64,000 nt of DNA from Qipengyuania marisflavi (GCF_005884405.1 NZ_VCAO01000002.1:310001-374000); one strand, 5' to 3'; positions 51,656-61,191 are shown, counted from the stretch's first letter. Numbers and translations: made by a program. Notes: generated by a model not told the origin, from the letters alone.

Positions 51656-52093
51656 ATGAAAGCGAACGATCCCCTGCCAATCGGCGAACTTGCCCGGCGC
51701 ACCGGGCTGACGGTGTCGGCAATCCGGTTTTACGAGGACAAGGGGCTGGTCGAAAGCTGGCGGACATCGGGCAATCAGCGGCGCTTTTTCCGCAGCGATA
51801 TTCGCCGTCTCAGCTTTATCCTCATTGCCCAGCGACTGGGGCTGTCACTGACCCAAGTCGAACAGGCGCTGGCGGGGCTGCCGCAGGGGCGCACGCCCAA
51901 TGCCAGCGACTGGGAGGCGATCAGCGGGCAAATCCGCGTCAGACTGGATGCGCAGATCGCCAGTCTGGAAAAGCTGCGCGACAATCTGGATGGGTGTATC
52001 GGCTGCGGGTGCCTCAGCCTGAAAAGCTGTGCGCTGTACAACCGTGACGACGCGGCCGCATCGGGCGGCAGCGGGCCGAGCGTTTTGCGTTAA
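51656..52093 (+). CDS. soxR: Redox-sensitive transcriptional activator SoxR
   Basis: A 145-residue MerR-family regulator. LPIGELARRTGLTVSAIRFY (7-26) is the MerR helix-turn-helix, followed by RRFFRSDIRRLSFI and a dimerisation helix. The [2Fe-2S] cluster is bound by C114, C117, C119 and C125 in CIGCGCLSLKSC, the exact SoxR spacing. Oxidation by redox-cycling compounds activates it. In non-enteric bacteria SoxR controls its targets directly rather than through SoxS, and the adjacent VOC gene is the probable target. It ends in a shared TTAA with sixA. Confidence 0.96.
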   Translation: MKANDPLPIGELARRTGLTVSAIRFYEDKGLVESWRTSGNQRRFFRSDIRRLSFILIAQRLGLSLTQVEQALAGLPQGRTPNASDWEAISGQIRVRLDAQIASLEKLRDNLDGCIGCGCLSLKSCALYNRDDAAASGGSGPSVLR

Positions 52094-52617
52094 AATTCGG
52101 GTCCCAGGTCGGGATCGATATCGCGCGGGCGGGCGAAATGGACCAGCTTGCCGCATTCGGAATCAAGCTGTGACCAATCGTCAATGGCCAGCTCGAACAC
52201 GGCGAAGGCGGCGGTGGGAAATTTCACTTTCGCCTCGTCAAACAGCGCGTCTTCATGTTCGGGGGACACCAGTTCCAGCACCATGTCGCCCAGTCCCGGA
52301 TTGTGGCCGGCGATCAGCACTGCGTCGGCGTCACCAGCCTGCTCTCGGATCACATCCATGATGGTGTCCGTCCCGGCCAGATACAGCCGTTCTTCCCAAT
52401 GCGGCGCGAGATCGGGCAGCGCCTGTTCCAGCGTGATCCGCACGCGCTGGGCCGGGCTGGCGTACAGCGCGTCCCACTTCACCCCGTGCTCGCGAATATG
52501 CTCGCCAATCAGCCGCGCGCCGCGGCAGCCGCGATCATTCAATCCGCGATCGAAATCGCGTTTGTCGCTGGTGCCCCAGTCGGATTTCGCATGGCGCAGG
52601 AGGCCGAGCAGCTTCAT
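52090..52617 (-). CDS. sixA: Phosphohistidine phosphatase SixA family protein
   Basis: A 175-residue histidine phosphatase: LGLLRHAKSDWG (4-15) holds the RHG-type catalytic histidine (RHA here), ASPAQRVRITLEQA the second arginine motif, and LIAGHNPGLGDMVLEL the second histidine. SixA removes phosphate from histidine in phosphorelay or PTS proteins; substrate here is unknown. It is convergent with soxR (four-base overlap in TTAA) and 21 bases downstream of the sterol desaturase gene. Confidence 0.9.
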   Translation of the reverse strand: MKLLGLLRHAKSDWGTSDKRDFDRGLNDRGCRGARLIGEHIREHGVKWDALYASPAQRVRITLEQALPDLAPHWEERLYLAGTDTIMDVIREQAGDADAVLIAGHNPGLGDMVLELVSPEHEDALFDEAKVKFPTAAFAVFELAIDDWSQLDSECGKLVHFARPRDIDPDLGPEF

Positions 52618-52638
52618 CGGCGCCGAGCCGCAGCGTGA

Positions 52639-53466
52639 TCAGGCAAATCCGCCTCCGGTGACTTTATCGCGCGCACGCCGCAGCGGCTGCGCAACTGCGC
52701 GGAAGCGTTCCTTGTACTGCGGATGCTCGGTCCCCATCCAGCGGTCCCACCAGGTGAAATACAGCCCGAAATTGTAATTGAACGTGCTGTGATGCAAATC
52801 GTGGTGGGTGGTGGTGTTGATCCAGCCGACCCATTTGTTGTCGACCCAGCCTGCGGGCATGATCTCGACCCCGGCATGGCCCATCACATTGCGGATGATC
52901 TGGAACCAGATGAAGATCAGGATTGCCATGCCGATGTAGGGAATGCCCAGCAGGCTGGTGACGAGCAGGAACAGCGGTACGAAAGCGGCTTCGGTAATCG
53001 CTTCCCAGACCGAGAAGCTGTAGGCAGTAAACGGTGTGGGCGTGCGTGATTTGTGGTGATGCAGATGGGTCGCCTGATACAGCGCGCGCGTGTGCAGCCC
53101 GCGATGCATCCAGTAGAAATAGGCGTCGTGCACCACGATCATCGCGGCCGCCTGCACAGCCAGGACTGCGGGCGAGAAGCTGTCGAAATGGAAGCGGATA
53201 ATGCCTGCCTCGCGCAGGAACAGTGTCGCCAGCGTGGTGATACCGAAGAAGAACACGGTGCGCACCGATGAGGTAATCTCGCGCGCGTAATCGCCCTTGG
53301 AGGCGCGGCGCTGCTGGATCCGGCGGAGATCGGCCCAGCCTTTGAATATGAAGATGACCGCGAACATCGCCGCCGCTGTCACCGCATAACGGAACAGGTC
53401 GAAATACATCACGCGCATGATGTGATCGGCGATCACTTCCATTATTGCCGGTTCGCTTGCGCTCAT
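52639..53466 (-). CDS. Sterol desaturase family (fatty acid hydroxylase) protein
   Basis: A 275-residue membrane di-iron enzyme. The histidine clusters HDAYFYWMHRGLH, THLHHHKSRTP and TTTHHDLHHSTFNYNFG carry the eight or more His ligands of the fatty-acid hydroxylase superfamily. Four membrane helices lie between. Members hydroxylate or desaturate sterols, carotenoids or fatty acids; substrate unknown. The start at 53466 (MSASEPAIMEV) agrees with family length. Confidence 0.88.
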   Translation of the reverse strand: MSASEPAIMEVIADHIMRVMYFDLFRYAVTAAAMFAVIFIFKGWADLRRIQQRRASKGDYAREITSSVRTVFFFGITTLATLFLREAGIIRFHFDSFSPAVLAVQAAAMIVVHDAYFYWMHRGLHTRALYQATHLHHHKSRTPTPFTAYSFSVWEAITEAAFVPLFLLVTSLLGIPYIGMAILIFIWFQIIRNVMGHAGVEIMPAGWVDNKWVGWINTTTHHDLHHSTFNYNFGLYFTWWDRWMGTEHPQYKERFRAVAQPLRRARDKVTGGGFA

Positions 53467-53530
53467 TGTCGCTACCTTCCACCGCTCCTGATGCATCGTG
53501 TTGCGGTTTTTCGCAATCACCGACTTGGCG

Positions 53531-56314
53531 CTAATTGGCTTGGCGGGCTTTCGGTTCGCTTGACCCGGTCACGTCCGCCGCGCTGGCATCCTGTTCCTGC
53601 CCAATCCCAGCCGCGACCCGTTCCAGCGCCTCGTCAAGTGTCAGCCGTGCCACCGGCGTGCCTTCGGGAAAGGCGGAGAGCAGGCGGCTGGGGAAGGCGG
53701 AGGACAGGACGATAAAGTGGCCCGCATCATCGCGCGTGCGGATCAGCCGCCCGAACGCCTGTGCCAGACGGGCGCGGATGATGCGGTCGTCATATTTCTG
53801 CGCGCCACCCTTTTCCAGATTGGCAGCAGCGGCGGCGCGGCGGGCGCGGTGCAGGATGGTGGGGCGGGGCCAGGGCACGCTTTCCATCACCACGCAGCGC
53901 AGCGATCGTCCGGGCACATCCACCCCGTCACGCAATGCATCGGTGCCCAGCAGGCTGGCGCGCGGATCATCGCGGAAAATGTCGGTCAGCGTCCCGGTGT
54001 CGATCGGATCGACATGCTGGGCATAGAGCGGCAGGCCCGTGCGGGCGAGCCGGTCGGCAATCCGGCCATGCACTGCACGCATCCGGCGGATCGCGGTGAA
54101 CAGGCCCAGTACGCCGCCGTCCGACGCCTCGATCAGCCGCGCAAAGGCTCCGCTCAGTGCCGGAATATCGCCGCGCGCGATATCGGTCACGATCAGCACT
54201 TCGGCGCGGCGCGGATAGTCAAACGGGCTGTCGGCCTGCACGGTCGCAGGCACCAGTTCCAGATGCGCCGTGCCTGCGCGTTCCATCGCGCCTTGCCAGT
54301 CGGTGCCGCTGTCGTCGCGGTCGGTCAGAGTGGCGCTGGTCAGCATCACGCCATGCGCGGGTTCCAGCACGGTCTTGGCAAACGGCTTCATCGGGTCGAG
54401 CCAGTGGCGGTGCACGCCGATATCAAATTCGCGCGCGTCATTGCGGTCCACAGCCAGCCAGTCAACGAATTCCGGGTCCGCCGGTCCGCCCAGCCGCCCC
54501 AGCAGCGCCTCCCACGCGGCCAGCAGGTCGATCCGCCAGGCCAGCGAATGGCGCGCGCCTTCGATCCGTGCGCGGCCCTGTCCGTCCAGCCAGTCGGGCG
54601 CGTCTTCCAGCACTGCCTCCAGCCGGGCGGACAGCTTCATCAGCGGCGCGCGGATCGCCGCCAGCGCCTGGGCCGCAATGCCCGCCGCCTCGACCAGTTC
54701 GCCGGGCAATTGCGCGGTTTCGGTCTCGATGCCGTAGCCAGCTTCCTGCCTGCCGCTTTCATCGCGCGCATAGGTCGCGGCGCGCACCTGCGCGAGTAGC
54801 GCCTCCACCGGCCCGGCAGGCATCCCCTCGGCCAGCCGCGCCAGCCAGCCGTCAGAGGGCAATTCCTGCGCCGCCTCCACCGCAGCGGCAACCGCTTCGC
54901 CGCCCGCCTCGTCATAGCTGGCGACATCCGCCAGCCGCGCAGCCAGGCCCCGGCGGCGGCCACGATTGGTGCGTTCGGGGCCGACGATCCAGCGGCGCAG
55001 CTCGATTGCCTCGGCCCCGGTCAGCGCGGCGGAGAAGGTAGAATCTGCGGCATCGAAAACGTGGTGTCCCTCATCAAACACGATCCGCGTCGGGCGGCTG
55101 GCCGGGTCGCGCCCGCGTGCGGCATTGACCATCACCAGCGCATGGTTGGCGATCACCAGATCGGCCTGCGCTGCGGCGCGGGCGCTGCGTTCGATGAAGC
55201 ATTTGCGGTAATGCGGGCACCCGGCATAAACGCACTCGCCGCGCTGGTCGGTCAGCGCCGCGATGCCGCGCTTGCGGAACAGCGTGCCCAGCCAGCCGGG
55301 CAGATCGCCGCCAATCATATCGCCATCCTGCGAAAAAGCGGCCCAGCGCGCCACCAGCTGCGCCAGAATCGCGGGCCGTCCGGCAAACCCGCCTTGCAGG
55401 GCATCTTCCAGATTGAGCAGGCAGAGGTAATTCTCGCGCCCCTTGCGCACCACCACCGGCGGCGAACCATCGGGGCGCACAGTGGGCCAGGCGCGTGCGG
55501 ATTCGCGGCGCAATTGCCGCTGCAAATTCTTGGTGAAAGTGCTGACCCACACCGTGCCTCCCGAAAGGCCCGACCACAAGGAAGCGGGGGCGAGATAGCC
55601 CAGCGTCTTGCCGATCCCGGTCCCGGCCTGCGCCAGCAGGATATGCGGGCGTTTCTGGCGGTCGCGCGGGGCGAACACGCTGCCCGCGCTCTTTGCAAAC
55701 ATCCGCTGCCCTTCGCGCCGTTCGGCCCCGTCGCCGGTCAGCCATTGAAGCTGCGCTTCGATCTCGGGTTCCTCGATCACCACCTGCGCCGGCTGCGCGC
55801 GCTCGGGCGTTTCATCCCATTCGGGCAGGCGCGTAAACAGCCATTTCTCAGCGCGTTCCGGCTGGCGGATATGCGCGGACAGCACGCCCGCCCACGGCCA
55901 GCGCAGCCGCGCCAGCGATTGCAGCGCCGACCATGCCCCCTCGCGCTCGGCCCAATCTGCGCTGCCGCACATCGCGATCAACGCGCCCGCTGCCTGTTGC
56001 AGCAACAAGGGCACACCCGCATCGTCCGACGGTTCCTCCAGCCCCAGCGCATGCGCCAGCCCCTTGGGCGTGGGCACACAGAACCGCGCAGGGTGGATAA
56101 AGGCGTACAGCTCCAGTAGATCCAGCCCCGACAGATCGGGATAGCCCAGCCGGTTGGCCACCAGCGGCGCGTTGAGCATCAGCAGCGGCGTATCCGCCGC
56201 CGCCATCACCGCCTCACCCTTGGAACACCCCCGTGTGCCGCCCTGCGCATCGCGCAGCCAGGTCCCCGCATGGCTGGCATGAAGCGCAGGGAGGGAGAGA
56301 GGATTGGCAGACAT
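53531..56314 (-). CDS. DinG-type ATP-dependent DNA helicase with Fe-S domain
   Basis: A 927-residue superfamily 2 helicase. Walker A is AGTGIGKT (230-237), DEGHH (414-418) is motif II, and four cysteines C298, C361, C366 and C372 bind the [4Fe-4S] cluster typical of XPD/DinG enzymes. YLAPASLWSG and VSTFTKNLQRQL are motif Ia, and GTDALRDGVDVPGRSLRCV, RARLAQAFGRLIRTRDD are motifs V-VI. The N-terminal 220 residues are an extra, poorly conserved region. It unwinds DNA or R-loops in repair. The long opposite-strand open frames are artefacts of GC content. Confidence 0.92.
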   Translation of the reverse strand: MSANPLSLPALHASHAGTWLRDAQGGTRGCSKGEAVMAAADTPLLMLNAPLVANRLGYPDLSGLDLLELYAFIHPARFCVPTPKGLAHALGLEEPSDDAGVPLLLQQAAGALIAMCGSADWAEREGAWSALQSLARLRWPWAGVLSAHIRQPERAEKWLFTRLPEWDETPERAQPAQVVIEEPEIEAQLQWLTGDGAERREGQRMFAKSAGSVFAPRDRQKRPHILLAQAGTGIGKTLGYLAPASLWSGLSGGTVWVSTFTKNLQRQLRRESARAWPTVRPDGSPPVVVRKGRENYLCLLNLEDALQGGFAGRPAILAQLVARWAAFSQDGDMIGGDLPGWLGTLFRKRGIAALTDQRGECVYAGCPHYRKCFIERSARAAAQADLVIANHALVMVNAARGRDPASRPTRIVFDEGHHVFDAADSTFSAALTGAEAIELRRWIVGPERTNRGRRRGLAARLADVASYDEAGGEAVAAAVEAAQELPSDGWLARLAEGMPAGPVEALLAQVRAATYARDESGRQEAGYGIETETAQLPGELVEAAGIAAQALAAIRAPLMKLSARLEAVLEDAPDWLDGQGRARIEGARHSLAWRIDLLAAWEALLGRLGGPADPEFVDWLAVDRNDAREFDIGVHRHWLDPMKPFAKTVLEPAHGVMLTSATLTDRDDSGTDWQGAMERAGTAHLELVPATVQADSPFDYPRRAEVLIVTDIARGDIPALSGAFARLIEASDGGVLGLFTAIRRMRAVHGRIADRLARTGLPLYAQHVDPIDTGTLTDIFRDDPRASLLGTDALRDGVDVPGRSLRCVVMESVPWPRPTILHRARRAAAAANLEKGGAQKYDDRIIRARLAQAFGRLIRTRDDAGHFIVLSSAFPSRLLSAFPEGTPVARLTLDEALERVAAGIGQEQDASAADVTGSSEPKARQAN

Positions 56315-56576
56315 TGCGCGTCGTTAGAACGGATACGGAACGTTGCCAATTGCCCGTGGCCAATATCCCCAGCAACCGCGCAATGCGGACATTACTGGCA
56401 AACTTAAGGTGGATATGGCGCGCATAGGAGGGGAATTTGGGATAGCTCCTACAGGTTGGTCTCAGCAGGCTTCTACGATTGTGAGAAGTGAAGCGTCCGG
56501 TTTTTGATGCCCGGATAAATTTGCTTAATGACCAGATGTGGGGTGGGTAGCTGACGAAGCGTCAGCGCTACCGGCG
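56315..56576. other. Spacer downstream of chrA, no gene seen
   Basis: 262 bases of visibly lower GC content than the flanking genes. Besides the hairpin near its right end, no coding frame, tRNA or transposon end was recognised. It separates the helicase gene from chrA. Confidence 0.5.
56546..56572 (-). terminator. Hairpin after chrA
   Basis: GGTAGCTGACG (56546-56556) pairs with CGTCAG plus CTACC (56560-56572), interrupted by a two-base bulge, with an AAG loop. It lies immediately after the chrA stop read on the minus strand. There is no T-run, so it may be an mRNA-stabilising or factor-assisted terminator. Confidence 0.4.
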
Positions 56577-57953
56577 TCATGCTATCCACAGCGGAACAAG
56601 ACCGTGCAGCATACCGGCGCCACCGCAACCCGCGATTACCATCAGCGCGCCAGCTTTGAACCGGTACATCGCTACCATCGCCGCGAGGGTTAGAAGAAGC
56701 GCGGGTAAGCTGACACTGCTGAGGATGGGAACATCGAAGCGGAAAGGCCCGGCGCGAAATTCGAAAACCTGTGCGAAGATGGTGTGGAGCGCAAACCACA
56801 CCGCCAAGTTGAGCACCACTCCGACCACGGCAGCCGTAACCGCCGTCAGCGCGGAGGAAAGGGCCACGTTCCCCCTCATTCGCTCCGCGAAGGGGGCTCC
56901 GAGGAAGATCCAGAGAAAACAGGGGACGAACGTCACCCAGGTTGTGAGGAAAGCTGCCAGCGTTCCCGCGAGAAGCGGGTTCAGATCACCCGCGTTGCGA
57001 GCCGCACCCATGAAGCCGACGAACTGTGTGACCATGATGAGCGGGCCTGGGGTGGTTTCTGCCATTCCAAGCCCGTCCAGCATCTCTCCGGGCCGCAGCC
57101 ACCCGTAGTTTTCCACTGCCTCTTGCGCGACATAGGCGAGAACCGCGTATGCTCCGCCGAATGTTACTACCGCCATCTTAGAAAAGAAGGTGGCGATCTC
57201 GGTGAAGACGCTGTCCGGCACCAGTATGAGCAGTGCGGCAACAGGCGCGAGCCACAGCACGAGGAACACCGCCGAGATCCGCAAACTCCATCCGAGCGAC
57301 GGTCGAGCGTGATCGGGAATGTGGTCTCCCAGTGCCGTGTCCCGGTCGGCTACAGTCGTGCCCCCGAGGCTTCCGTGGCCGCCAGTCGCCTCGAAAGCCT
57401 TGAGGCCGCTTTTGCCCCCTAGATAGCCCACGATAGCGGCGACCGCGATGATGATCGGAAAAGGCACGGCAAGGGAGAAAATCGCGATGAAAGCGCCAGC
57501 AGCGATCACCCACATGGCCGGATTCCTGAGCGCCTTGCTGCCGATCCGGCGCACGGCCGCGAATACGATAGCTAGGACGGCAGCCTTGAGACCAAGAAAC
57601 AGGGCTTCAATTGCGCCAAGATTGCCATAGAGGGCATAAAGCCACGACAGCACCATGATTGCGACAAAGCCCGGCAGCACGAAGAGGGTCCCGGCCACTA
57701 TCCCGCCCTTCGTCTTGTGCAAGAGCCACCCGATGTAGGTGGCAAGCTGCTGCGCCTCGGGACCGGGCAGCAACATGCAGTAGTTGAGCGCATGCAGGAA
57801 GCGCTCTTCGCCGATCCACCTTTTCTCCTCGACAAGAATACGGTGCATCACAGCGATCTGACCCGCTGGTCCGCCGAACGAAAGAGCTGCGATACGCGCC
57901 CAGACATAGACCGCTTCACGGAAGGGGATGGTGTGAGATTCGGGAGGTGTCAT
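56577..57953 (-). CDS. chrA: Chromate transporter ChrA, long-chain two-domain form
   Basis: A 458-residue CHR-family protein with two homologous halves. The N-terminal half starts FREAVYVWARIAALSFGGPA and GEERFLHALNYCMLLPGPEAQQLATYIGW; the C-terminal half has FSKMAVVTFGGAYAVLAYVAQ and MLDGLGMAETTPGPLIMVTQF. Both carry the GG and PGP motifs of chromate exporters. It exports chromate (CrO4 2-) by proton motive force, lowering toxicity. Adjacent chrB or chrC is absent. The gene and its spacers look lower in GC than neighbours, consistent with acquisition. Confidence 0.93.
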   Translation of the reverse strand: MTPPESHTIPFREAVYVWARIAALSFGGPAGQIAVMHRILVEEKRWIGEERFLHALNYCMLLPGPEAQQLATYIGWLLHKTKGGIVAGTLFVLPGFVAIMVLSWLYALYGNLGAIEALFLGLKAAVLAIVFAAVRRIGSKALRNPAMWVIAAGAFIAIFSLAVPFPIIIAVAAIVGYLGGKSGLKAFEATGGHGSLGGTTVADRDTALGDHIPDHARPSLGWSLRISAVFLVLWLAPVAALLILVPDSVFTEIATFFSKMAVVTFGGAYAVLAYVAQEAVENYGWLRPGEMLDGLGMAETTPGPLIMVTQFVGFMGAARNAGDLNPLLAGTLAAFLTTWVTFVPCFLWIFLGAPFAERMRGNVALSSALTAVTAAVVGVVLNLAVWFALHTIFAQVFEFRAGPFRFDVPILSSVSLPALLLTLAAMVAMYRFKAGALMVIAGCGGAGMLHGLVPLWIA

Positions 57954-58431
57954 CGCTGCCCCTTAACAGTCGCAGAAACGAATGTACGAAATTGGGTCGT
58001 TAGCGGGATGTCCTCTTTTAGAGATGATCTTCTAGATGTCCCACATTCCCCACACGCCAGCTTACCGCTCTTTTGCATGTTAATCACCCTGTCGAATGTC
58101 ACTGAGCAAATCTTCCGGTCACATCGCTGACGGACGGGAAACGGCGACGTCGCATTCGCGCCTCCCAATGGGCCAACAAAACAATGTCCTACACTTTGAG
58201 CGGCCGTTAGGGTCGGGTGGTGAGAACTGATCGATCCCCCTGTCTCTACGACACCAGCGCCTACAGGCCGCGCGATGCGAAAAGTTACACAATTGGCTGG
58301 CAATTGGCAGGCAAGATATTGTTTGCAAAAACAAATTGCCCGCGCAGATATTTCTCAAAACCCCCACTTAGGTGGTCCAAGGTCGGTGCAGCACTTGCCT
58401 CCAACCCTTTGCGCTGCAAAGGGCTGCGATC
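57954..58431. other. 478-base AT-richer spacer between chrA and lysK
   Basis: No convincing gene. Longest frames have no family or ribosome-binding support. It contains short direct repeats such as ATTGGC-TGGC-AATTGGC around 58290-58310 and A-rich stretches. It may be the 5' region of chrA joined to the lysK leader, with remnants of an integration event; no integrase or inverted terminal repeats were seen. Confidence 0.45.
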
Positions 58432-60069
58432 ATGACCGAACAAACCCTGATCGAAGCCGCCCGCGTGTCCAAGGCCTGGCCTTTTCAGGAGGCGCAGCGG
58501 CTGCTCAAACGCTATCCGCAGGGCAGCAAGCCCGATGGATCGCCCGTGATCTTCGAAACCGGATATGGCCCCAGCGGCCTGCCCCATATCGGCACCTTTC
58601 AGGAAGTGCTGCGCACCACGCTGGTCCGGCGCGCGTTCGAGGCGCTGATTGGCGCGAAGCCCGAGGACGGCAAGACGCGGTTGATCGCGTTCTCCGATGA
58701 TATGGACGGTTTCCGCAAGGTGCCCGACAATCTGCCCAATCAGGACATGCTGCGCGCCCATCTGGGCAAGCCATTGAGCCGTATTCCCGATCCGTTCGAT
58801 CAGGGTCACGCCAGCTTTGCCGCGCACAACAACGCCAAGCTGCGCGCCTTCCTTGACCGATTCGGGTTCGAATACGAGTTTATCGCGGGCAGCGAGCGTT
58901 ACAATTCCGGCGCATTTGACGATGCGCTGAAGAATGTGCTCGCGCACAATCAGGAAATTCTGGACATCATGCTGCCTACATTGCGGGCGGAACGGGCGGC
59001 GACATATTCACCGATCATGCCGATCTCGCCCACGACTGGCACGGTGTTGCAGGTGCCGGTTGAAGTGGTCGATGCCGCTGCGGGCACGATCCGTTTCGCT
59101 GACGAGGATGGCAGCGTGGTCGAGCAATCCGCGCTGGGCGGCATGGCCAAGCTGCAATGGAAGGTCGATTTCGCCATGCGCTGGGTGGCGCTGGGCGTCG
59201 ATTACGAGATGTATGGCAAGGATCTGACCGATACTGGTGTGCAGTCGGGCAAGATTGCCCAGGTGCTGGGCGGGCGCAAGCCGGACGGGCTGATTTACGA
59301 GCTGTTCCTCGACGAGAATGGCGAGAAGATCTCGAAGTCCAAGGGCAACGGGCTGACGATAGAGCAATGGCTTGAATATGGCAGCGAAGAGAGCCTTGGC
59401 TTCTATATCTTTCCCAATCCCAAAAGCGCCAAGCAGTTGCACGGCGGGGTGATCCCGCGCGCGGTGGACGATTACTGGCAGTTCCGTGAACGGCTGGCGA
59501 AGCAACCGCTGGACAAGCAGCTGGGCAATCCGGCGTGGCATCTGCTGCGTGCCAATGGCGGGTTTGACGCGGCAGAGGCTCCGGGCGCGGGTGACAGCCT
59601 GCCGGTGACTTACGGCTTGCTGCTCAATCTGGTGGGCGTGCTGGGCGCGGGCGCTGACCGGTCGCAGGTGTGGTCCTATCTGGGCAATTACATCGCCAAT
59701 CCCGACCCTGCCGAGCACGCTGAACTCGATAAGCTGGTCGGCACCGCGCTGGCTTACAACCGCGACTTCGTGGCGCCCACGCTGGTCAAGCGTGCACCCA
59801 CTTCGGGCGAGGCGGCGGCGTTGGCATCGCTTGACCAGAAGCTGGCCGAAACAGGCGCCGATACGACCGCCGAATACCTGCAAACCATGATCTATGAGAT
59901 TGGTAAGCAAGGAGAGTTCGGCTTCGAGAATTTGCGCGATTGGTTCCGCGCGCTATACGAGACGCTGCTGGGATCGCCGCAAGGGCCAAGAATGGGCAGC
60001 TTTATCGCTCTTTACGGCATCGACAATTCGCGGCGTCTGATTGCCGAAGCTTTGGCGCGTACAACTTGA
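58432..60069 (+). CDS. lysK: Lysyl-tRNA synthetase, class I
   Basis: A 545-residue class I LysRS, the type found in archaea and many alphaproteobacteria instead of class II. ETGYGPSGLPHIGTFQEVL holds the HIGH motif (PHIGT) and GEKISKSKGNGLTIE the KMSKS-type motif. The C-terminal part is the helical anticodon-binding region. ATG at 58432 was chosen because the family N terminus (TLIEAARVSKAWPFQEA) begins here. The LOV kinase gene follows after 27 bases and may be co-transcribed. Confidence 0.93.
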   Translation: MTEQTLIEAARVSKAWPFQEAQRLLKRYPQGSKPDGSPVIFETGYGPSGLPHIGTFQEVLRTTLVRRAFEALIGAKPEDGKTRLIAFSDDMDGFRKVPDNLPNQDMLRAHLGKPLSRIPDPFDQGHASFAAHNNAKLRAFLDRFGFEYEFIAGSERYNSGAFDDALKNVLAHNQEILDIMLPTLRAERAATYSPIMPISPTTGTVLQVPVEVVDAAAGTIRFADEDGSVVEQSALGGMAKLQWKVDFAMRWVALGVDYEMYGKDLTDTGVQSGKIAQVLGGRKPDGLIYELFLDENGEKISKSKGNGLTIEQWLEYGSEESLGFYIFPNPKSAKQLHGGVIPRAVDDYWQFRERLAKQPLDKQLGNPAWHLLRANGGFDAAEAPGAGDSLPVTYGLLLNLVGVLGAGADRSQVWSYLGNYIANPDPAEHAELDKLVGTALAYNRDFVAPTLVKRAPTSGEAAALASLDQKLAETGADTTAEYLQTMIYEIGKQGEFGFENLRDWFRALYETLLGSPQGPRMGSFIALYGIDNSRRLIAEALARTT

Positions 60070-60096
60070 AGATATAGCGACTGGAAGACGATTGCG

Positions 60097-61191
60097 ATGT
60101 CAAAGGACGATATTCCCGACCGGCAATCCGTCGGCAAACAGGTCGACATGGAAATCGACCAGCGTGATGTCCACAATGAAGCCAATGTCGAGCCTGAGAA
60201 TCTGCGCATCGACAGTGCCAAGCTGTTCACTCAGGCGACTGAACAGACCCGGATGGCGCTGTGCCTGTGTGACCCGTTTCAGGACGATATGCCGATCGTC
60301 TATGTCAACGAGGCTTTCACCGATGTGACAGGCTATTCGCGCGAAGACGCGGTTGGGCAGAATTGCCGCTTCCTGCAGGGTGAAGACACTACGCCGGAAG
60401 CCATCGAGCGGGTGCGCGCTGCGATCAAAGCGCAGGAAGTCACGGTTATTGACATCCTCAATTACAAGAAAGATGGCACGCGCTTCTGGAACGCGCTGCA
60501 TGTCGGCCCCATCTTCGACGATGATGGCGAACTGGCGTATTTCTACGGATCTCAGTGGGATATCACCGCAATCTTCGACGCGCGGGAACGCGCGATGGAG
60601 CAGGAACGCGTTGCGGAAGAGCTGCAGCACCGCACGCACAATCTGTTCGGCATCATCACCTCGATCATCTCCCTGTCCTCGCGAAACGAGAGTGATGTGG
60701 CGACGGTCATCGACAAGATCACCGACAGGATTACCGCGCTGGCACGGGCTCACAAGGCATCCATTGCGCCTGGCGGGCGGGCAGCTGAGGCAGCCAGTCT
60801 GCGGGCATTGATCGATTCCGTCATGGAGCCCTACCGAACCTCAGCAGAGGGGCGGATCAAGCTGACCGGAGAGCGCGCCGAACTGCATCGCAATATGGTG
60901 ACGCCAGTGGGCCTTGCGCTGCATGAGCTGGCGACGAATGCCATCAAATATGGCTCGCTCAGCGATCCTGGCGGATCGGTGTGCATCGACTGGGAGGTCG
61001 ATGGCGATGATATGCGGATTTGCTGGATCGAACGCGGCGGACCGTCACCGGACAAAGACCCCCAGACCAGCGGTTCTGGGACGGGATCACGCATCGTGCG
61101 CGGGGTTTTGCAGGGGCTGGGCGGCGATATCGATATGGACTTCGAGCCCGAAGGCCTGAACGCAACGCTGCGCTTTCCCTTCGCAGGCTAG
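60097..61191 (+). CDS. LOV-domain HWE-family histidine kinase (blue-light photoreceptor)
   Basis: A 364-residue soluble sensor kinase. Residues about 40-160 form a LOV/PAS domain with the photoactive cysteine C90 in GQNCRFLQG and the flavin-contacting glutamine Q153 in GSQWDIT. After a helical linker, ELQHRTHNLF gives the phospho-acceptor H178. LALHELATNAIKYGSLS is the HWE N-box and WIERGGP the WxE motif; a G-box GSGTGSRIVRG follows. Light should form a flavin-cysteinyl adduct and alter autophosphorylation. Size and layout match the E. litoralis EL346/EL368 group. No response regulator gene is adjacent. Confidence 0.94.
   Translation: MSKDDIPDRQSVGKQVDMEIDQRDVHNEANVEPENLRIDSAKLFTQATEQTRMALCLCDPFQDDMPIVYVNEAFTDVTGYSREDAVGQNCRFLQGEDTTPEAIERVRAAIKAQEVTVIDILNYKKDGTRFWNALHVGPIFDDDGELAYFYGSQWDITAIFDARERAMEQERVAEELQHRTHNLFGIITSIISLSSRNESDVATVIDKITDRITALARAHKASIAPGGRAAEAASLRALIDSVMEPYRTSAEGRIKLTGERAELHRNMVTPVGLALHELATNAIKYGSLSDPGGSVCIDWEVDGDDMRICWIERGGPSPDKDPQTSGSGTGSRIVRGVLQGLGGDIDMDFEPEGLNATLRFPFAG

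Noticed and set aside
57950-58303. 117-codon frame in the chrA-lysK spacer considered as a gene
   Set aside because: No ribosome-binding site, mixed composition, no family, and it runs over the chrA start.
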